Source: Actinomadura montaniterrae (GTDB taxonomy: Bacteria; Actinomycetota; Actinomycetes; Streptosporangiales; Streptosporangiaceae). Taken from it: DNA of 43,675 nucleotides. The notes beneath the pieces were generated by a model, which saw only the letters and a program-made list of their open reading frames with translations, was not told where the DNA came from and ran no database searches. Positions within the stretch are counted from its first letter, which is position 1, and the number at the start of each line of letters is the position of its first letter. The DNA is taken from NCBI RefSeq assembly GCF_008923365.1, contig NZ_WBMR01000012.1, forward strand, positions 48,889 to 92,563. Direction: 5' to 3'. This document shows positions 33,750 through 41,760 of the stretch, piece after piece. Position numbers and translations under genes: made by a program.

Positions 33750-35378
33750 TCACTGCTCATGGTGTTCCACCCAGAAGACGTTGCGGTCGCCGCGGTCGTG
33801 CTTGCCGGTCCGGATGACGTATTCGCCGCGCCACCGGCCGGCCTGTCCGGTGAGCAGGCGGCCGAGGGCGAGCGCGTTGGGCAGGCGGCCGGTGTGGGTG
33901 GTGATGAACTGCCCGTCCCACCGGTCGTGTTCGTCCATGCCGATGTGGTCGGGTTCGCCGGAGCGGCGCAGCTCGGCGGCGGTCATGGGCTCGGAGCCGT
34001 GCAGGCTGTGCCAGCAGGCCATGAACGCGCGCCAGCGGGTTTCGTCCTCATCGATGCTGCGGACCTCGGCGGCGTTGGCCAGGAACCCGTCGATGCCGTG
34101 GTGGGCCAGGAACCCGCCGAGGGCTTGCGCCCACGGGGTGAACTGCCGCATGGAGATCGTGTCGGCGCGCGGGGCGCCGTTGCGGGTCCAGTCCAGGACC
34201 AGCACCAGCAGGTGCCACAGCACGGTCAGTTGGTTGGCCGGGGAGGTGATCCATTGGTCCAGGTGCGGGATGCCGAACCGGCTTTGGTCGCGTTCCTCGG
34301 GCCGCGGCATGTTCGGGTCCAGGTGAACGCGGACGGTGCGCGAGGCCATGTCGCCGCCGACTTGCAGGTTGTTGCCGGTGGCCATCCACAGCCGGTCGTT
34401 GACGGTGGCGATGTTCCGCGAGGCGCCCAACTGGCGGTCGGACCACACCCCGGCGGTGACCAGCAGCGCGAGGGTAGCCGAGTCGATGACGGTGCCCTCG
34501 GCGAGGTTGTCCCACACCACCACCCCGACCTGTTCGGCCAGCACCGCGGTGATGGACTTGCGCAGTTCCTCTTCGGTGTAGGCCCACGGGATGACGCGCT
34601 GCCCATAGAGCATGCCGGGGCCGCCGGTCAGGATGGACTTGCCGGAGGCGGGCATGGTCGCGTCGATCAACGCGAACGGCGTCAGGGACCGGGTGAAGTG
34701 CCGCAAGATCGGGGTGACCAGCAGCGCCACGTAGTTGGCGCGGTCGGCGGGGCTCTTCCACGGGAAGTCGCGCAGGAACCGGTTCAGCAGGAAGTCGCGG
34801 GCTTCGGCGACCTGTTCGGCGGTGGGCTCGTCCGGGACGGGCGGCAGGTCGACTTTGGCGGCCAGGTACAGGCCGGTGGCGGGGTCGTAGCCGGGGCGCT
34901 GCAACAGGGTGCCGTCGCGGCGCAGCACCGGCGCGCCGATCACCCCGCGCAGCGGGACCAGACCGGGCCAGGTCTTGGCGGCCAGCACGGCGGCGAGGAT
35001 GTATTGGGGCGGGGTGACTTCTTCCTCGTAGGTCTCATCCTCGCCGTCGCTGTTCTTGCGGGACCGCAGCCGGTACACGTAGGCGTGGTGGGCCAGCAGC
35101 CCGGCCAGGGTGGCGGGGGTGATCGGGCTGGCGGTGACCGGCAGGGGCGAGTCTTCGTCGGCGGCCGGGGACGTCTGCCCGCCCGACACGGTCTCCATGT
35201 GCACCAGGGACCCGGCGGAGACGTAGGTGTCGGGGAGTTGGTTGTCGGCGAGGGCGGCTTTGAGGACGCGGATGCTTTCGGGGCCGGACCCGATGTGCAG
35301 GCGCGGCGTGCGGGTCTTGCGGGCGCGTGGCTCGGGGTCGGCGGAGTCGGGGGCGGCGGGGCTGGAATTGTGGGTCAT
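33750..35378 (-). CDS. Helicase/primase-associated P-loop ATPase of the element
   Basis: A 542-residue protein resembling the phage/plasmid D5/P4-type replicative ATPases. After an acidic N-terminal 80 residues, Walker A is TMPASGKSIL (241-250), the Walker B-like strand is VGVVVWDNLAEG, and sensor-type segments are NDRLWMATGNN and ASRTVRVHLDP. The family acts as a replicative helicase for integrated or plasmid elements, with a prim-pol partner. The prim-pol gene is immediately upstream with a 4-bp overlap, and the repeat-rich candidate origin is directly downstream, so this is the element's replication module. Confidence 0.85.
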   Translation of the reverse strand: MTHNSSPAAPDSADPEPRARKTRTPRLHIGSGPESIRVLKAALADNQLPDTYVSAGSLVHMETVSGGQTSPAADEDSPLPVTASPITPATLAGLLAHHAYVYRLRSRKNSDGEDETYEEEVTPPQYILAAVLAAKTWPGLVPLRGVIGAPVLRRDGTLLQRPGYDPATGLYLAAKVDLPPVPDEPTAEQVAEARDFLLNRFLRDFPWKSPADRANYVALLVTPILRHFTRSLTPFALIDATMPASGKSILTGGPGMLYGQRVIPWAYTEEELRKSITAVLAEQVGVVVWDNLAEGTVIDSATLALLVTAGVWSDRQLGASRNIATVNDRLWMATGNNLQVGGDMASRTVRVHLDPNMPRPEERDQSRFGIPHLDQWITSPANQLTVLWHLLVLVLDWTRNGAPRADTISMRQFTPWAQALGGFLAHHGIDGFLANAAEVRSIDEDETRWRAFMACWHSLHGSEPMTAAELRRSGEPDHIGMDEHDRWDGQFITTHTGRLPNALALGRLLTGQAGRWRGEYVIRTGKHDRGDRNVFWVEHHEQ

Positions 35379-36310
35379 GCGGGCACCCTCCGTGGGCGTT
35401 GGGTGCCGGCGCGGAACCCGGACCGGATGGTCCGGCGGGCGGGCATCTCGCCCAGCCCGGCGCGCACGGCGGCAGCGGTCAGCAGTTGCTCGGTCTCGTC
35501 GGGGTCCAGGGCGCCGCCGGCCACGAGCTGGCCGAGGGCGACGGCGGCGCCGTACAGGGTGGCGTTGCGGCGCCCGTGCTCGGCGGCGGCGAGGGCTTCC
35601 AGGCTGGCGTTGACGGCCTTGTCCAGGTAGGCGCCGCGGTTGCCGGTGGCCAGCCGCACGGTCACCGGTTCTTGCGGCGGCAGCGGCGCCGGGCGGAGCC
35701 GTTCGGCCAGCCAGCCCGGCAGCGGCGCCGGCGCGACGGTGTGGATCGGCTGATAGGTGCCGGTGCCGTCGGGCAGGTCGACAAAGGAGCCGGGGCCGAC
35801 GACGTATCCGCCGTCGCTGCGGGTGTCGACCTTCCAGCCCAGCCCGTTCCCGCGATCGTCAGAGGTGTTGCCGAGCCGGTACCCGTCCGGGGCGGTGAAG
35901 TACAGGTGGAACCCGCCGCGGCGGGTGCGGACCTGGAAGGTCTCCAGCGGCATCGGTTGACCGGCGTCGGCGCACACCTGGGCGAACACGTCGGCGCCGT
36001 CGTTGACGCCGGGCAGTGCCCACCGGGGCGGCGGGTGCTCGCCGGGCTTGGGCACGTCCAGGTCGATCACCACCAGCCGGGACGGTCCGCAGGCGATCCC
36101 GATGTTGTAGGGGCGCCGCGCCCACATCTGGCGGATGGCGGCGGGGTCGGTGGTGGCGGTCTGCTTCCATCGGGTCCCGCGGGGCGGCTCCTTGTCGCCG
36201 ATCGCGACGGGGAACACGTGCCAACCATGCGCGGCAGCGGCCAGCGCATACCGGGCCAGCACATGGGGGTGCGGCGGCGCGGGGTTGGTCATGGGGACAC
36301 CGGCGTTCAT
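35375..36310 (-). CDS. Bifunctional DNA primase/polymerase (prim-pol)
   Basis: A 311-residue protein with an N-terminal prim-pol (AEP) domain. Active-site Asp83 and Asp85 lie in VVIDLDVP, the hxH-type strand is RGGFHLYF with His135, and the third element is DTRSDGGYVVGPGS. About 100 helical C-terminal residues (HGRRNATLYGAAVALGQLVA) follow, typical for this family. It starts at ATG 36310, giving an ATGA overlap with the upstream zinc protein; ATG 36292 is a possible alternative. Together with the helicase-like protein it should prime autonomous replication of the excised element. Confidence 0.92.
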   Translation of the reverse strand: MNAGVPMTNPAPPHPHVLARYALAAAAHGWHVFPVAIGDKEPPRGTRWKQTATTDPAAIRQMWARRPYNIGIACGPSRLVVIDLDVPKPGEHPPPRWALPGVNDGADVFAQVCADAGQPMPLETFQVRTRRGGFHLYFTAPDGYRLGNTSDDRGNGLGWKVDTRSDGGYVVGPGSFVDLPDGTGTYQPIHTVAPAPLPGWLAERLRPAPLPPQEPVTVRLATGNRGAYLDKAVNASLEALAAAEHGRRNATLYGAAVALGQLVAGGALDPDETEQLLTAAAVRAGLGEMPARRTIRSGFRAGTQRPRRVPA

Positions 36311-36660
36311 TCGGCGTCCTCGGGCAGGATGATGATCCCCTCGGGGTCGAGCACGAATTCGTGGCCGTTGTCGCAGGTCCACAGGTCGCCGGGGTGCTCG
36401 GGGGCGTAGGTGGCCCAGCAGGTGTTCAGCGATCCGCAGGTGGGGCAGTCGGGGCCGCACAACACCGGCCAGTGGTGGGCGGGGATCGCCCATTCGGTGC
36501 AGCACTCGCCGCACTCGAACAGCAGGACCAGGCCGTCTTCGAGGCTGGTGACGGACCCGGAGTAGTTCACCCAGTCGGTGCCGCCGCAGCCGGGGCAGTC
36601 GGGGCCAGCCAGCACGGGCCAGTGCTCGGCGGGCGGAAGGATCGGCGCGTCGTGGGGCAT
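36307..36660 (-). CDS. Zinc-ribbon protein with internal duplication
   Basis: A 117-residue cytosolic protein with two copies of a HWPVLxGPDCPxCG unit (about 13-27 and 63-77), each followed by a further Cys pair (FECGECC; LWTCDNG). It should bind one or two zinc ions. Such small proteins are common in actinomycete conjugative elements and have no assigned function; nucleic-acid or protein contacts are plausible. It overlaps the prim-pol by 4 bp. The 146-bp gap upstream holds dispersed repeat copy B and no gene. Confidence 0.75.
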   Translation of the reverse strand: MPHDAPILPPAEHWPVLAGPDCPGCGGTDWVNYSGSVTSLEDGLVLLFECGECCTEWAIPAHHWPVLCGPDCPTCGSLNTCWATYAPEHPGDLWTCDNGHEFVLDPEGIIILPEDAE

Positions 36661-36690
36661 GATGGTGGTGCCTTCCTTGTGTGGCGGTCT

Positions 36691-36760
36691 CCGTTGGGGG
36701 CCGTGATCGGTTGGGAGGGGTGGCCCTCGGCGGCGTGCTTTGGTGGCTGTGCGCCGAGGG
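36691..36760. repeat. Dispersed hairpin repeat, copy B
   Basis: Closely similar over about 70 bp to copy C (42521-42592). It contains the stem GCCCTCGGCG/CGCCGAGGGC (36723-36732 with 36752-36761) around a 19-bp loop. It lies 31 bp upstream of the zinc-ribbon gene start (36660). Confidence 0.7.
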
Positions 36761-36806
36761 CCGCTTTGCGTCCCGAACCCGATCAGGAGCCGAGCGCGGC
36801 GGCCGG

Positions 36807-37100
36807 TCAGGTGAGCTGTCCCGGCGCGTTGCGCTGCGAGCCGGACGGGGGGTCGCCGTCGCGGCCCGGGTCGTGGTGGTCGGTGGTGGGGTCGAGTAGG
36901 TACAGGTCGAGGTAGCGGCGGGCGCCGGCGCCGCGGCGGTTGGGGTAGGCGCCGGAGATCTCCCCGACCTGGCAGCGGCCTTCGGACAGCGTGGGCAGGA
37001 GTCGGGCGAGCAGCTCGGCGATCGCGGCGGCGTCGTCGTCCTGGCCGGACAGGCGGACCTTGACCACGCGGACGCGCGGCGGCTTTGGGTGGGTGGTCAT
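36807..37100 (-). CDS. Hypothetical element protein
   Basis: A 97-residue soluble protein: a beta strand (PRVRVVKVRLSG), a helix (AAAIAELLARLLPTL), and a strand pair (CQVGEISGAYPNRRGAGARR), then a disordered Asp/His/Pro tail. The mixed alpha-beta pattern suggests a small regulatory or structural domain. I do not recognise a family. ATGA overlap with the upstream gene shows operon membership. Confidence 0.65.
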   Translation of the reverse strand: MTTHPKPPRVRVVKVRLSGQDDDAAAIAELLARLLPTLSEGRCQVGEISGAYPNRRGAGARRYLDLYLLDPTTDHHDPGRDGDPPSGSQRNAPGQLT

Positions 37101-37399
37101 CGGTCTTCCAGGCGGCGGGGGTCGGTGGCGTTGTCGGCGGCCTTGCGGTCGCGTTTGCGCTGGCGTTCCTTGGCCATCTCCGACCGGACCGACAGCACGG
37201 TGCGGTGCGCGGTGCGCGAGCCGAGGCGTTGGGTGCGGCCGGTGCCGCCGCAGCGGTTGCAGGGGCCGAACCGGCGGCGGGTGCTGCCGGGCTTGCGGCC
37301 GGTGCCGCCGCAGCGGCGGCAGGGCCTAAACGGGTAGGTGTAGACGCTGACCGCCCAGATCACGAAGGCGGCCATGGCCAGCAGAATCATGTTGATCAC
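37097..37399 (-). CDS. Membrane-anchored DnaJ-type zinc-finger small protein
   Basis: A 100-residue protein from GTG 37399 (with AGGGA upstream; ATG 37390 is an alternative). Residues 4-22 (MILLAMAAFVIWAVSVYTY) are a transmembrane helix. Two CxxCxGxG units follow (CRRCGGTGR and CNRCGGTGR), the pattern of the DnaJ zinc centre. The basic C-terminus (AKERQRKRDRKAA) should stay cytosolic. It is part of the element operon; function unknown. Confidence 0.75.
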   Translation of the reverse strand: MINMILLAMAAFVIWAVSVYTYPFRPCRRCGGTGRKPGSTRRRFGPCNRCGGTGRTQRLGSRTAHRTVLSVRSEMAKERQRKRDRKAADNATDPRRLEDR

Positions 37400-37410
37400 G
37401 ACTCGGTTCC

Positions 37411-38022
37411 CTACTGGTGCGGGAGCGGGCAGGCGGCTTGTCCGGCGGGGAATCCGGCGGCGTAGCCCTGGGCGTGGCCATCGGAGTGGCCCTGTCGGTA
37501 GCCGTTCTCGTAGCCCTGCTGGTAGCCCTCTTCCAGGCCGGTGGCGCGGCCCTCGGCGTAGGCCTCCTTCCAGGCGATGCAGGCGTACCGGCGGCACTCG
37601 CCGTCCTGGCACGTCCGGTAGTCGTGACTCGGCTTGGCCGGCCGCGCCTTGCCCGCCGCGGCCTTGCCTCCCGCGGCCTTCGCGGCGGGCTTGCCGGTGC
37701 TAGCGGCGGGCTTGCCGCCGGTGGCCTGACGGCGGGCCGCGGCGGCGGCCTTGCGCCGGGCGGCCTGGCGGCGCTTGCGCTCGGCGGCCTCGCGTCGGGC
37801 GGCGGCGGCCTTGCGCTTCTTGAAGTCGGTGGTGATCCGGCAGGTGTGGTTGATCCCGCGGGGCTTGCCGCACGTGCGGCACGTCGTGCTGACGCTCACG
37901 CGCGGCTTGAGCCGGGTCTTGCCGGGCTTGCGGCGGCTGTCCATGCGGGTGATGCAGGTGTGCGTCAGCCCGCGGGGCTTGCCGCACCGTCCGCACTTGA
38001 GTACCTGGATCTTGATGGCCAT
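37411..38022 (-). CDS. Zinc-finger, Lys/Ala-rich protein with GYxxG repeat tail
   Basis: A 203-residue protein in four parts. Two CxxC...HTC fingers (LKCGRCGKPRGLTHTC and TTCRTCGKPRGINHTC) open it. A histone-like Arg/Lys/Ala-rich stretch (about 68-128: KAAAARREAAERKRRQAARR) follows. A Cys pair (CQDGECRRYAC) precedes a run of four-residue repeats, GYQQGYENGYRQGHSDGHAQ and onward. Basic and finger parts suggest DNA binding, and the glycine-every-four pattern suggests helix packing. It sits directly downstream of the tra gene and the octamer cluster. I recognise no family. Confidence 0.75.
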   Translation of the reverse strand: MAIKIQVLKCGRCGKPRGLTHTCITRMDSRRKPGKTRLKPRVSVSTTCRTCGKPRGINHTCRITTDFKKRKAAAARREAAERKRRQAARRKAAAAARRQATGGKPAASTGKPAAKAAGGKAAAGKARPAKPSHDYRTCQDGECRRYACIAWKEAYAEGRATGLEEGYQQGYENGYRQGHSDGHAQGYAAGFPAGQAACPLPHQ

Positions 38023-38055
38023 GGGGTCTCCACATCGCCGGGGTGAGGCCGGGTG

Positions 38056-38164
38056 CCGCTACCCGCTACCGCGCAGGTCAGCAGGGGTGTGCGGGTAGCG
38101 GCGGGTAGCGGCCTGTCGGGTTTGTGCAGGTCGGGCAGGTAGCGGCGCCGCTACCGGGTAGCGG
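38056..38164. repeat. Cluster of seven GGTAGCGG/CCGCTACC octamers, candidate TraB recognition (clt) site
   Basis: CCGCTACC occurs at 38056, 38063 and 38148. GGTAGCGG occurs at 38094, 38104, 38138 and 38157. The copies at 38138-38155 form a perfect 18-bp palindrome. The cluster fills the 148-bp gap immediately 3' of the translocase gene. In Streptomyces plasmids, clustered 8-bp recognition sequences bound by TraB lie at the 3' end of traB. Confidence 0.75.
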
Positions 38165-38170
38165 GCTCGG

Positions 38171-40396
38171 TCAACCGGCCGCGCCGGTGTCGGCGGCGGC
38201 CTGCACGGCGTTCTTGCGGCAGCCCTTGCGGTTGACGCCGTTGCGCTTGACGTCCACGCTCGGCACGCCGAGATCGCGGCACTGGGCGGAGATGGCGTCG
38301 GCGGTGGTGTCGGCCCACCGGTCGCCGATCTGGTCGGCGAGCCGCTCGGCCAGCTCGGTCCAGTGCAGCGCCGGGTCGCCGCCGAACACGGCGAGGACGT
38401 CGGCGAGGACGTCGCGGTCGGGGGTGCCGGTGTCCTGCCCGGCGGCGTACCCGGCGAGGGTCCCGGCGCGTTCGCGCAGCGCGCGGCCAGCGGTCAGGAT
38501 CTTCTCGGCGTCGCCGTGGTCGGCCAGGTGGGTGCGCACGGTCGGGGTTTCGTCGGCGGCGCCGTACAGGTAGCCCACGCCGAGATACGGTTTGCCGACC
38601 GGCAGCGTGGAGGCGTCGAAACCTTCGGAGTAGGCGTCGCCGCCCAGGATGGCGTCGGAGACGTTGCGGTTGCCGCACCGCAGCGCGAACCGCACGGCGT
38701 GCAGGTCGCGGTACCGGTTGAACAGCCGCTGCACGTCCCCGGCACCGATCCCGGACGGCTTCTGCGAACTGGACAGCAGGATCACGCCGGAGGACGGACC
38801 GACCGCGATGATGAACGACAGCAGCCCGGCGATCTCCTTGTTGTCATCCTGGCTCTGCAGCTCGAAGTAGTTCTGGAACTCCTCCATGACCAGCATCCAG
38901 ATGAACAGCCGCTTGGGGTACTTGCGGCACAGCTCCTCGGTCAGCTTGCCCTCGGGGCACTCCTCCGCCGACAGGGTCGACAGGAAGTCGTTGGTGGCGA
39001 TGATGTGCCGCTTGATCTCGGCGAGGGCGTCGATGAGCTGGGTCACGGGGTCGCCGTTGCGGTCGGGCGTGGTGCCGCGGATGAAGTGGTAGGCGACCAT
39101 GGCGAACTTGTTCCAGTCCGGCGAGTTCTTGCCGTCCACCACGCTCAGGCGCACCGACGGGTCCAGGACGCCGTACAGGGCCAGCAGCCGGGCGGCGAAG
39201 GTCTTGCCCTTGCGGGGCTGGGCACCGATCAGGATCGAGTTCCACAGCAGCGCCAGGGTGACCTTGCGGCCGTGCTCGTCCAGCCCGAACGGCGCCGGCT
39301 TCCAGATGTTGCGGGGCTTGCAGTCCAGCAGCGGCGTCTTGCCCGCCGGGACGGCCAGGGGGTCGCGGTCCATCACGGTCAGGGTGTGGCGGCGGTGGCT
39401 GGTCGGGTCGTGGGTGAGGTACACCTGCGAGGGCGCGACGTCCAGGCCAGAGGCCAGGTCGTCTTTGGCCTTGACCACGGCGTCGAACCCGGTGCCGTGC
39501 GGCAGCACGACCTTGACCTGCGACCCCTGCCCTTCCTTCGTGCGGGACATGGTGGTCTCGAAGGTGACCTGCTGGCCGGGCTTGTCGGGGTGGCCGAGCC
39601 CGGCGGAGTAGTAGCCGCGCAGCACCACGTCGTGGTTCAGCAGCCGGAACCGCGGCACCGTCATCGCCGGAACGATGATCGGGTGATCCTCCGGCCGGCC
39701 GAAGTGCGCCAGCCAGGGCACGACCACGGCGGCGACCGCGACCCAGCCCCACCACGGCGCCAGCTTGACCAGCAGAAGCACGCCGAGGAGCACGCCAGCG
39801 GCCTGCCCGGCGAGGATGATCCCGCGGACGCGCCGGGTCTCCTTGACCTCGCGGTGCAGGGTCAGCCAGTCGCGCCGGTCGCCCTGGGCGATGGCAAGCG
39901 ACCGCAGGTAGTCCTGTTCGGAGACCCACCACCATTTGAGCTGGCGGTTGATCAGACGGCACAGCCCGACCGTCCCCCATACCGCGGCGAGCAGGGCGTA
40001 GCGGGGCGCGCGGACGCCGTGGAACGCGGCGCGGTGAGCCAGGCGGCGGGCGTGCCGGCCGATCGCCTCGCCGACTCCGCCGAGGCTGCGCAGGTTCTCC
40101 GGGATGACCGGGTAGGCGTCGCCCTCGGGGTCGTCCAGCAGGTACCCGATCCCGTCGTCCACCGGCTCGGGCTCGGCGTCCGGCTCGGGGTCGAACTGCA
40201 CCTCGAACGAGGTGTCAACGTCGGCCCCCTCGCCGCCGGTGAGTACGGGCGCGTCGGCCGGGTCGGTGCTCGGAGTGGCGGTCGGGTGGGCGGTGATGTC
40301 GTCGTCCGGCGAACCGAACGGCGCCGGGCGAAGCGGGATCACCTCGGCGTCCGCGGCGTCCGTGGCGCCGGTGGGGTTGGTGGTCGGGTTGCTCAT
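38171..40396 (-). CDS. TraB-like FtsK/SpoIIIE DNA translocase (conjugal transfer)
   Basis: A 741-residue protein. An acidic, disordered N-terminus (1-100) is followed by hydrophobic segments (about 192-212 and 215-232) and an FtsK-type motor with Walker A GAQPRKGKTF (391-400) and Walker B LFIWMLVMEEF (497-507). The C-terminal ~70 residues (LADQIGDRWADTTADAISAQ, then CRDLGVPSVDVKRNG) look like a winged-helix DNA-reading domain. A single such ATPase moves double-stranded DNA between mycelial cells in actinomycete conjugation. Its recognition sequence is probably the octamer cluster just downstream. It overlaps the DUF2637 protein gene by 4 bp. Confidence 0.9.
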   Translation of the reverse strand: MSNPTTNPTGATDAADAEVIPLRPAPFGSPDDDITAHPTATPSTDPADAPVLTGGEGADVDTSFEVQFDPEPDAEPEPVDDGIGYLLDDPEGDAYPVIPENLRSLGGVGEAIGRHARRLAHRAAFHGVRAPRYALLAAVWGTVGLCRLINRQLKWWWVSEQDYLRSLAIAQGDRRDWLTLHREVKETRRVRGIILAGQAAGVLLGVLLLVKLAPWWGWVAVAAVVVPWLAHFGRPEDHPIIVPAMTVPRFRLLNHDVVLRGYYSAGLGHPDKPGQQVTFETTMSRTKEGQGSQVKVVLPHGTGFDAVVKAKDDLASGLDVAPSQVYLTHDPTSHRRHTLTVMDRDPLAVPAGKTPLLDCKPRNIWKPAPFGLDEHGRKVTLALLWNSILIGAQPRKGKTFAARLLALYGVLDPSVRLSVVDGKNSPDWNKFAMVAYHFIRGTTPDRNGDPVTQLIDALAEIKRHIIATNDFLSTLSAEECPEGKLTEELCRKYPKRLFIWMLVMEEFQNYFELQSQDDNKEIAGLLSFIIAVGPSSGVILLSSSQKPSGIGAGDVQRLFNRYRDLHAVRFALRCGNRNVSDAILGGDAYSEGFDASTLPVGKPYLGVGYLYGAADETPTVRTHLADHGDAEKILTAGRALRERAGTLAGYAAGQDTGTPDRDVLADVLAVFGGDPALHWTELAERLADQIGDRWADTTADAISAQCRDLGVPSVDVKRNGVNRKGCRKNAVQAAADTGAAG

Positions 40397-41532
40397 CGCG
40401 CGTCATCTCCCTTCGCGGGGTCGGCGGTGATCTGGGCGTAGAGACGCTGGCCGGTGCGCGGGGTGACCTTGAGACGGCGGCCGAGTTCGGCGCCGCTCAT
40501 GGTCGGGTCGGCGGCCAGCAGTGCGCGGGCCTTGTCGGCGGTCGTCGCGCCGCCGGTGCGACGTCGGGGCCGCGCGCGTCGCGGCGTCCTGTCGCGCACA
40601 GCGTCGCCCGCGGTGTCGCGGTCGGCGTCGGGGTCAGCGTCGGGGGTGCTGTCGCCCGTTCGGTCGTTGTTGCTGTCGCCGGTGGCGTCGCCCTCGCCGT
40701 CGCGTCCGGCGTCGCCCGTGCTGTCGCGTCCGGTGTCGCGCGGCGCGGGCAGGGCGGGCAACTCCGGGCGGGGCGAGAGGGCGCGGCGGCCGGGCGCCAC
40801 GGGGGCTTCGTCCAGGACCCAGGTGCGGAACTCGCGCACGGTGCTCCAGGGCGCCATGCCGAACCGCAGCGCCCACAGCGCCAGCCCGCGAGCGGCGGCC
40901 AGCGGGGAGCCGTCCTCGGCGCCGTCGCGGCCAGCGAGCGCGCGCTGTCGGACCACGGCAATGAGCCGGTCGGACGCAGCGGCGTACAGCGCGGCGGGCA
41001 GCACCCACGCGGCCACCGACTTGGCCGAGCCGGGGTCGGCGGACAGCGCGTTCATGAACAGCGATCCCAGGACGCACGCCAGGTTGAGCGCACGTTCGGC
41101 GACCGCCGGGCGGCCGAGCCGGGCCTGTGCCAGGGCCAGCAGCGCGAAGATGACCGCGGCGGCGTCCAGCCCGAGCGCCTCCAGCATCGAGGCGGCGTGC
41201 TCGTGCTTCTGCGCGTGGACGAAGGAGTACTGCGCCCGGTAGGACACATAGCCCTGCGCGGCGGCGAGGATGAGCAGCAGGACGCTGGCCACGGCCAGCA
41301 GCCAGCCGCCGGCGCGGTCGGTGTGCTCGGCGCGGGGGTCGCGCTCGGCGCCGTTGGCGCGGCGGCGGGCCAGGAAGCCCGGCAGGTACCGCAGGTTGAA
41401 CACCTGCACCGGCCGCCCGTACCGGTCCTGTCCGCCGGTCGCGTCGGCGTCGGGGCTGTCGGCGGTGGCGTGGTGGCCGTTGACGGTGTGCTGCCGCTCG
41501 TAGGCGCGCAGCGGGTCGTAGGTGGGGGTCAT
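40393..41532 (-). CDS. DUF2637/Spd-type membrane protein with C-terminal HTH
   Basis: A 379-residue protein from ATG 41532. Four membrane helices (about 75-95, 108-135, 142-165, 172-195) form the DUF2637 domain (SVLLLILAAAQGYVSYRAQY, then GLDAAAVIFALLALAQARLG). A long Asp/Gly/Thr/Arg repeat region (about 265-318: GDSTGDAGRDGEGDATGD and similar) links to a C-terminal HTH (TTADKARALLAADPTMSGAE, then LGRRLKVTPRTGQRLYAQI). Its place directly before the translocase and its topology fit the Spd (plasmid spread) proteins. The added DNA-binding tail could tether element DNA to the membrane channel. Confidence 0.82.
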   Translation of the reverse strand: MTPTYDPLRAYERQHTVNGHHATADSPDADATGGQDRYGRPVQVFNLRYLPGFLARRRANGAERDPRAEHTDRAGGWLLAVASVLLLILAAAQGYVSYRAQYSFVHAQKHEHAASMLEALGLDAAAVIFALLALAQARLGRPAVAERALNLACVLGSLFMNALSADPGSAKSVAAWVLPAALYAAASDRLIAVVRQRALAGRDGAEDGSPLAAARGLALWALRFGMAPWSTVREFRTWVLDEAPVAPGRRALSPRPELPALPAPRDTGRDSTGDAGRDGEGDATGDSNNDRTGDSTPDADPDADRDTAGDAVRDRTPRRARPRRRTGGATTADKARALLAADPTMSGAELGRRLKVTPRTGQRLYAQITADPAKGDDAR

Positions 41533-41759
41533 CGCCGGTCCCTCCCTTCGTGGTCGTCGGCGGCGCGGGCCGGGTTGGGCACCGGGCCGGGCACGGGGTG
41601 GGGGTGGTATTCGGTGTCGAGGTCGGCGGCCATCACCGACCGGCCGCACGGCTCGCAGCGGAACCGGACCGGGCCGCCGTCCAGCGGCGCCGTGCAGGAC
41701 GGGCAGCGCTTGCCCGCACCGATGCGTGGCCGAGCACCGGCCGGGGCGGGGGCGGGCAT
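41529..41759 (-). CDS. Small zinc-ribbon protein
   Basis: A 76-residue protein with a single CPSC...CEPC zinc ribbon (residues 19-38) flanked by Pro/Ala- and His/Pro-rich tails. It overlaps the DUF2637 gene by 4 bp. No function can be assigned. Confidence 0.7.
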   Translation of the reverse strand: MPAPAPAGARPRIGAGKRCPSCTAPLDGGPVRFRCEPCGRSVMAADLDTEYHPHPVPGPVPNPARAADDHEGRDRR

Positions 41760-41760
41760 G

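Noticed and set aside
38363..40441. Plus-strand open frame opposite the translocase gene
   Set aside because: Shadow frame; the minus strand has Walker motifs and proper operon overlaps.
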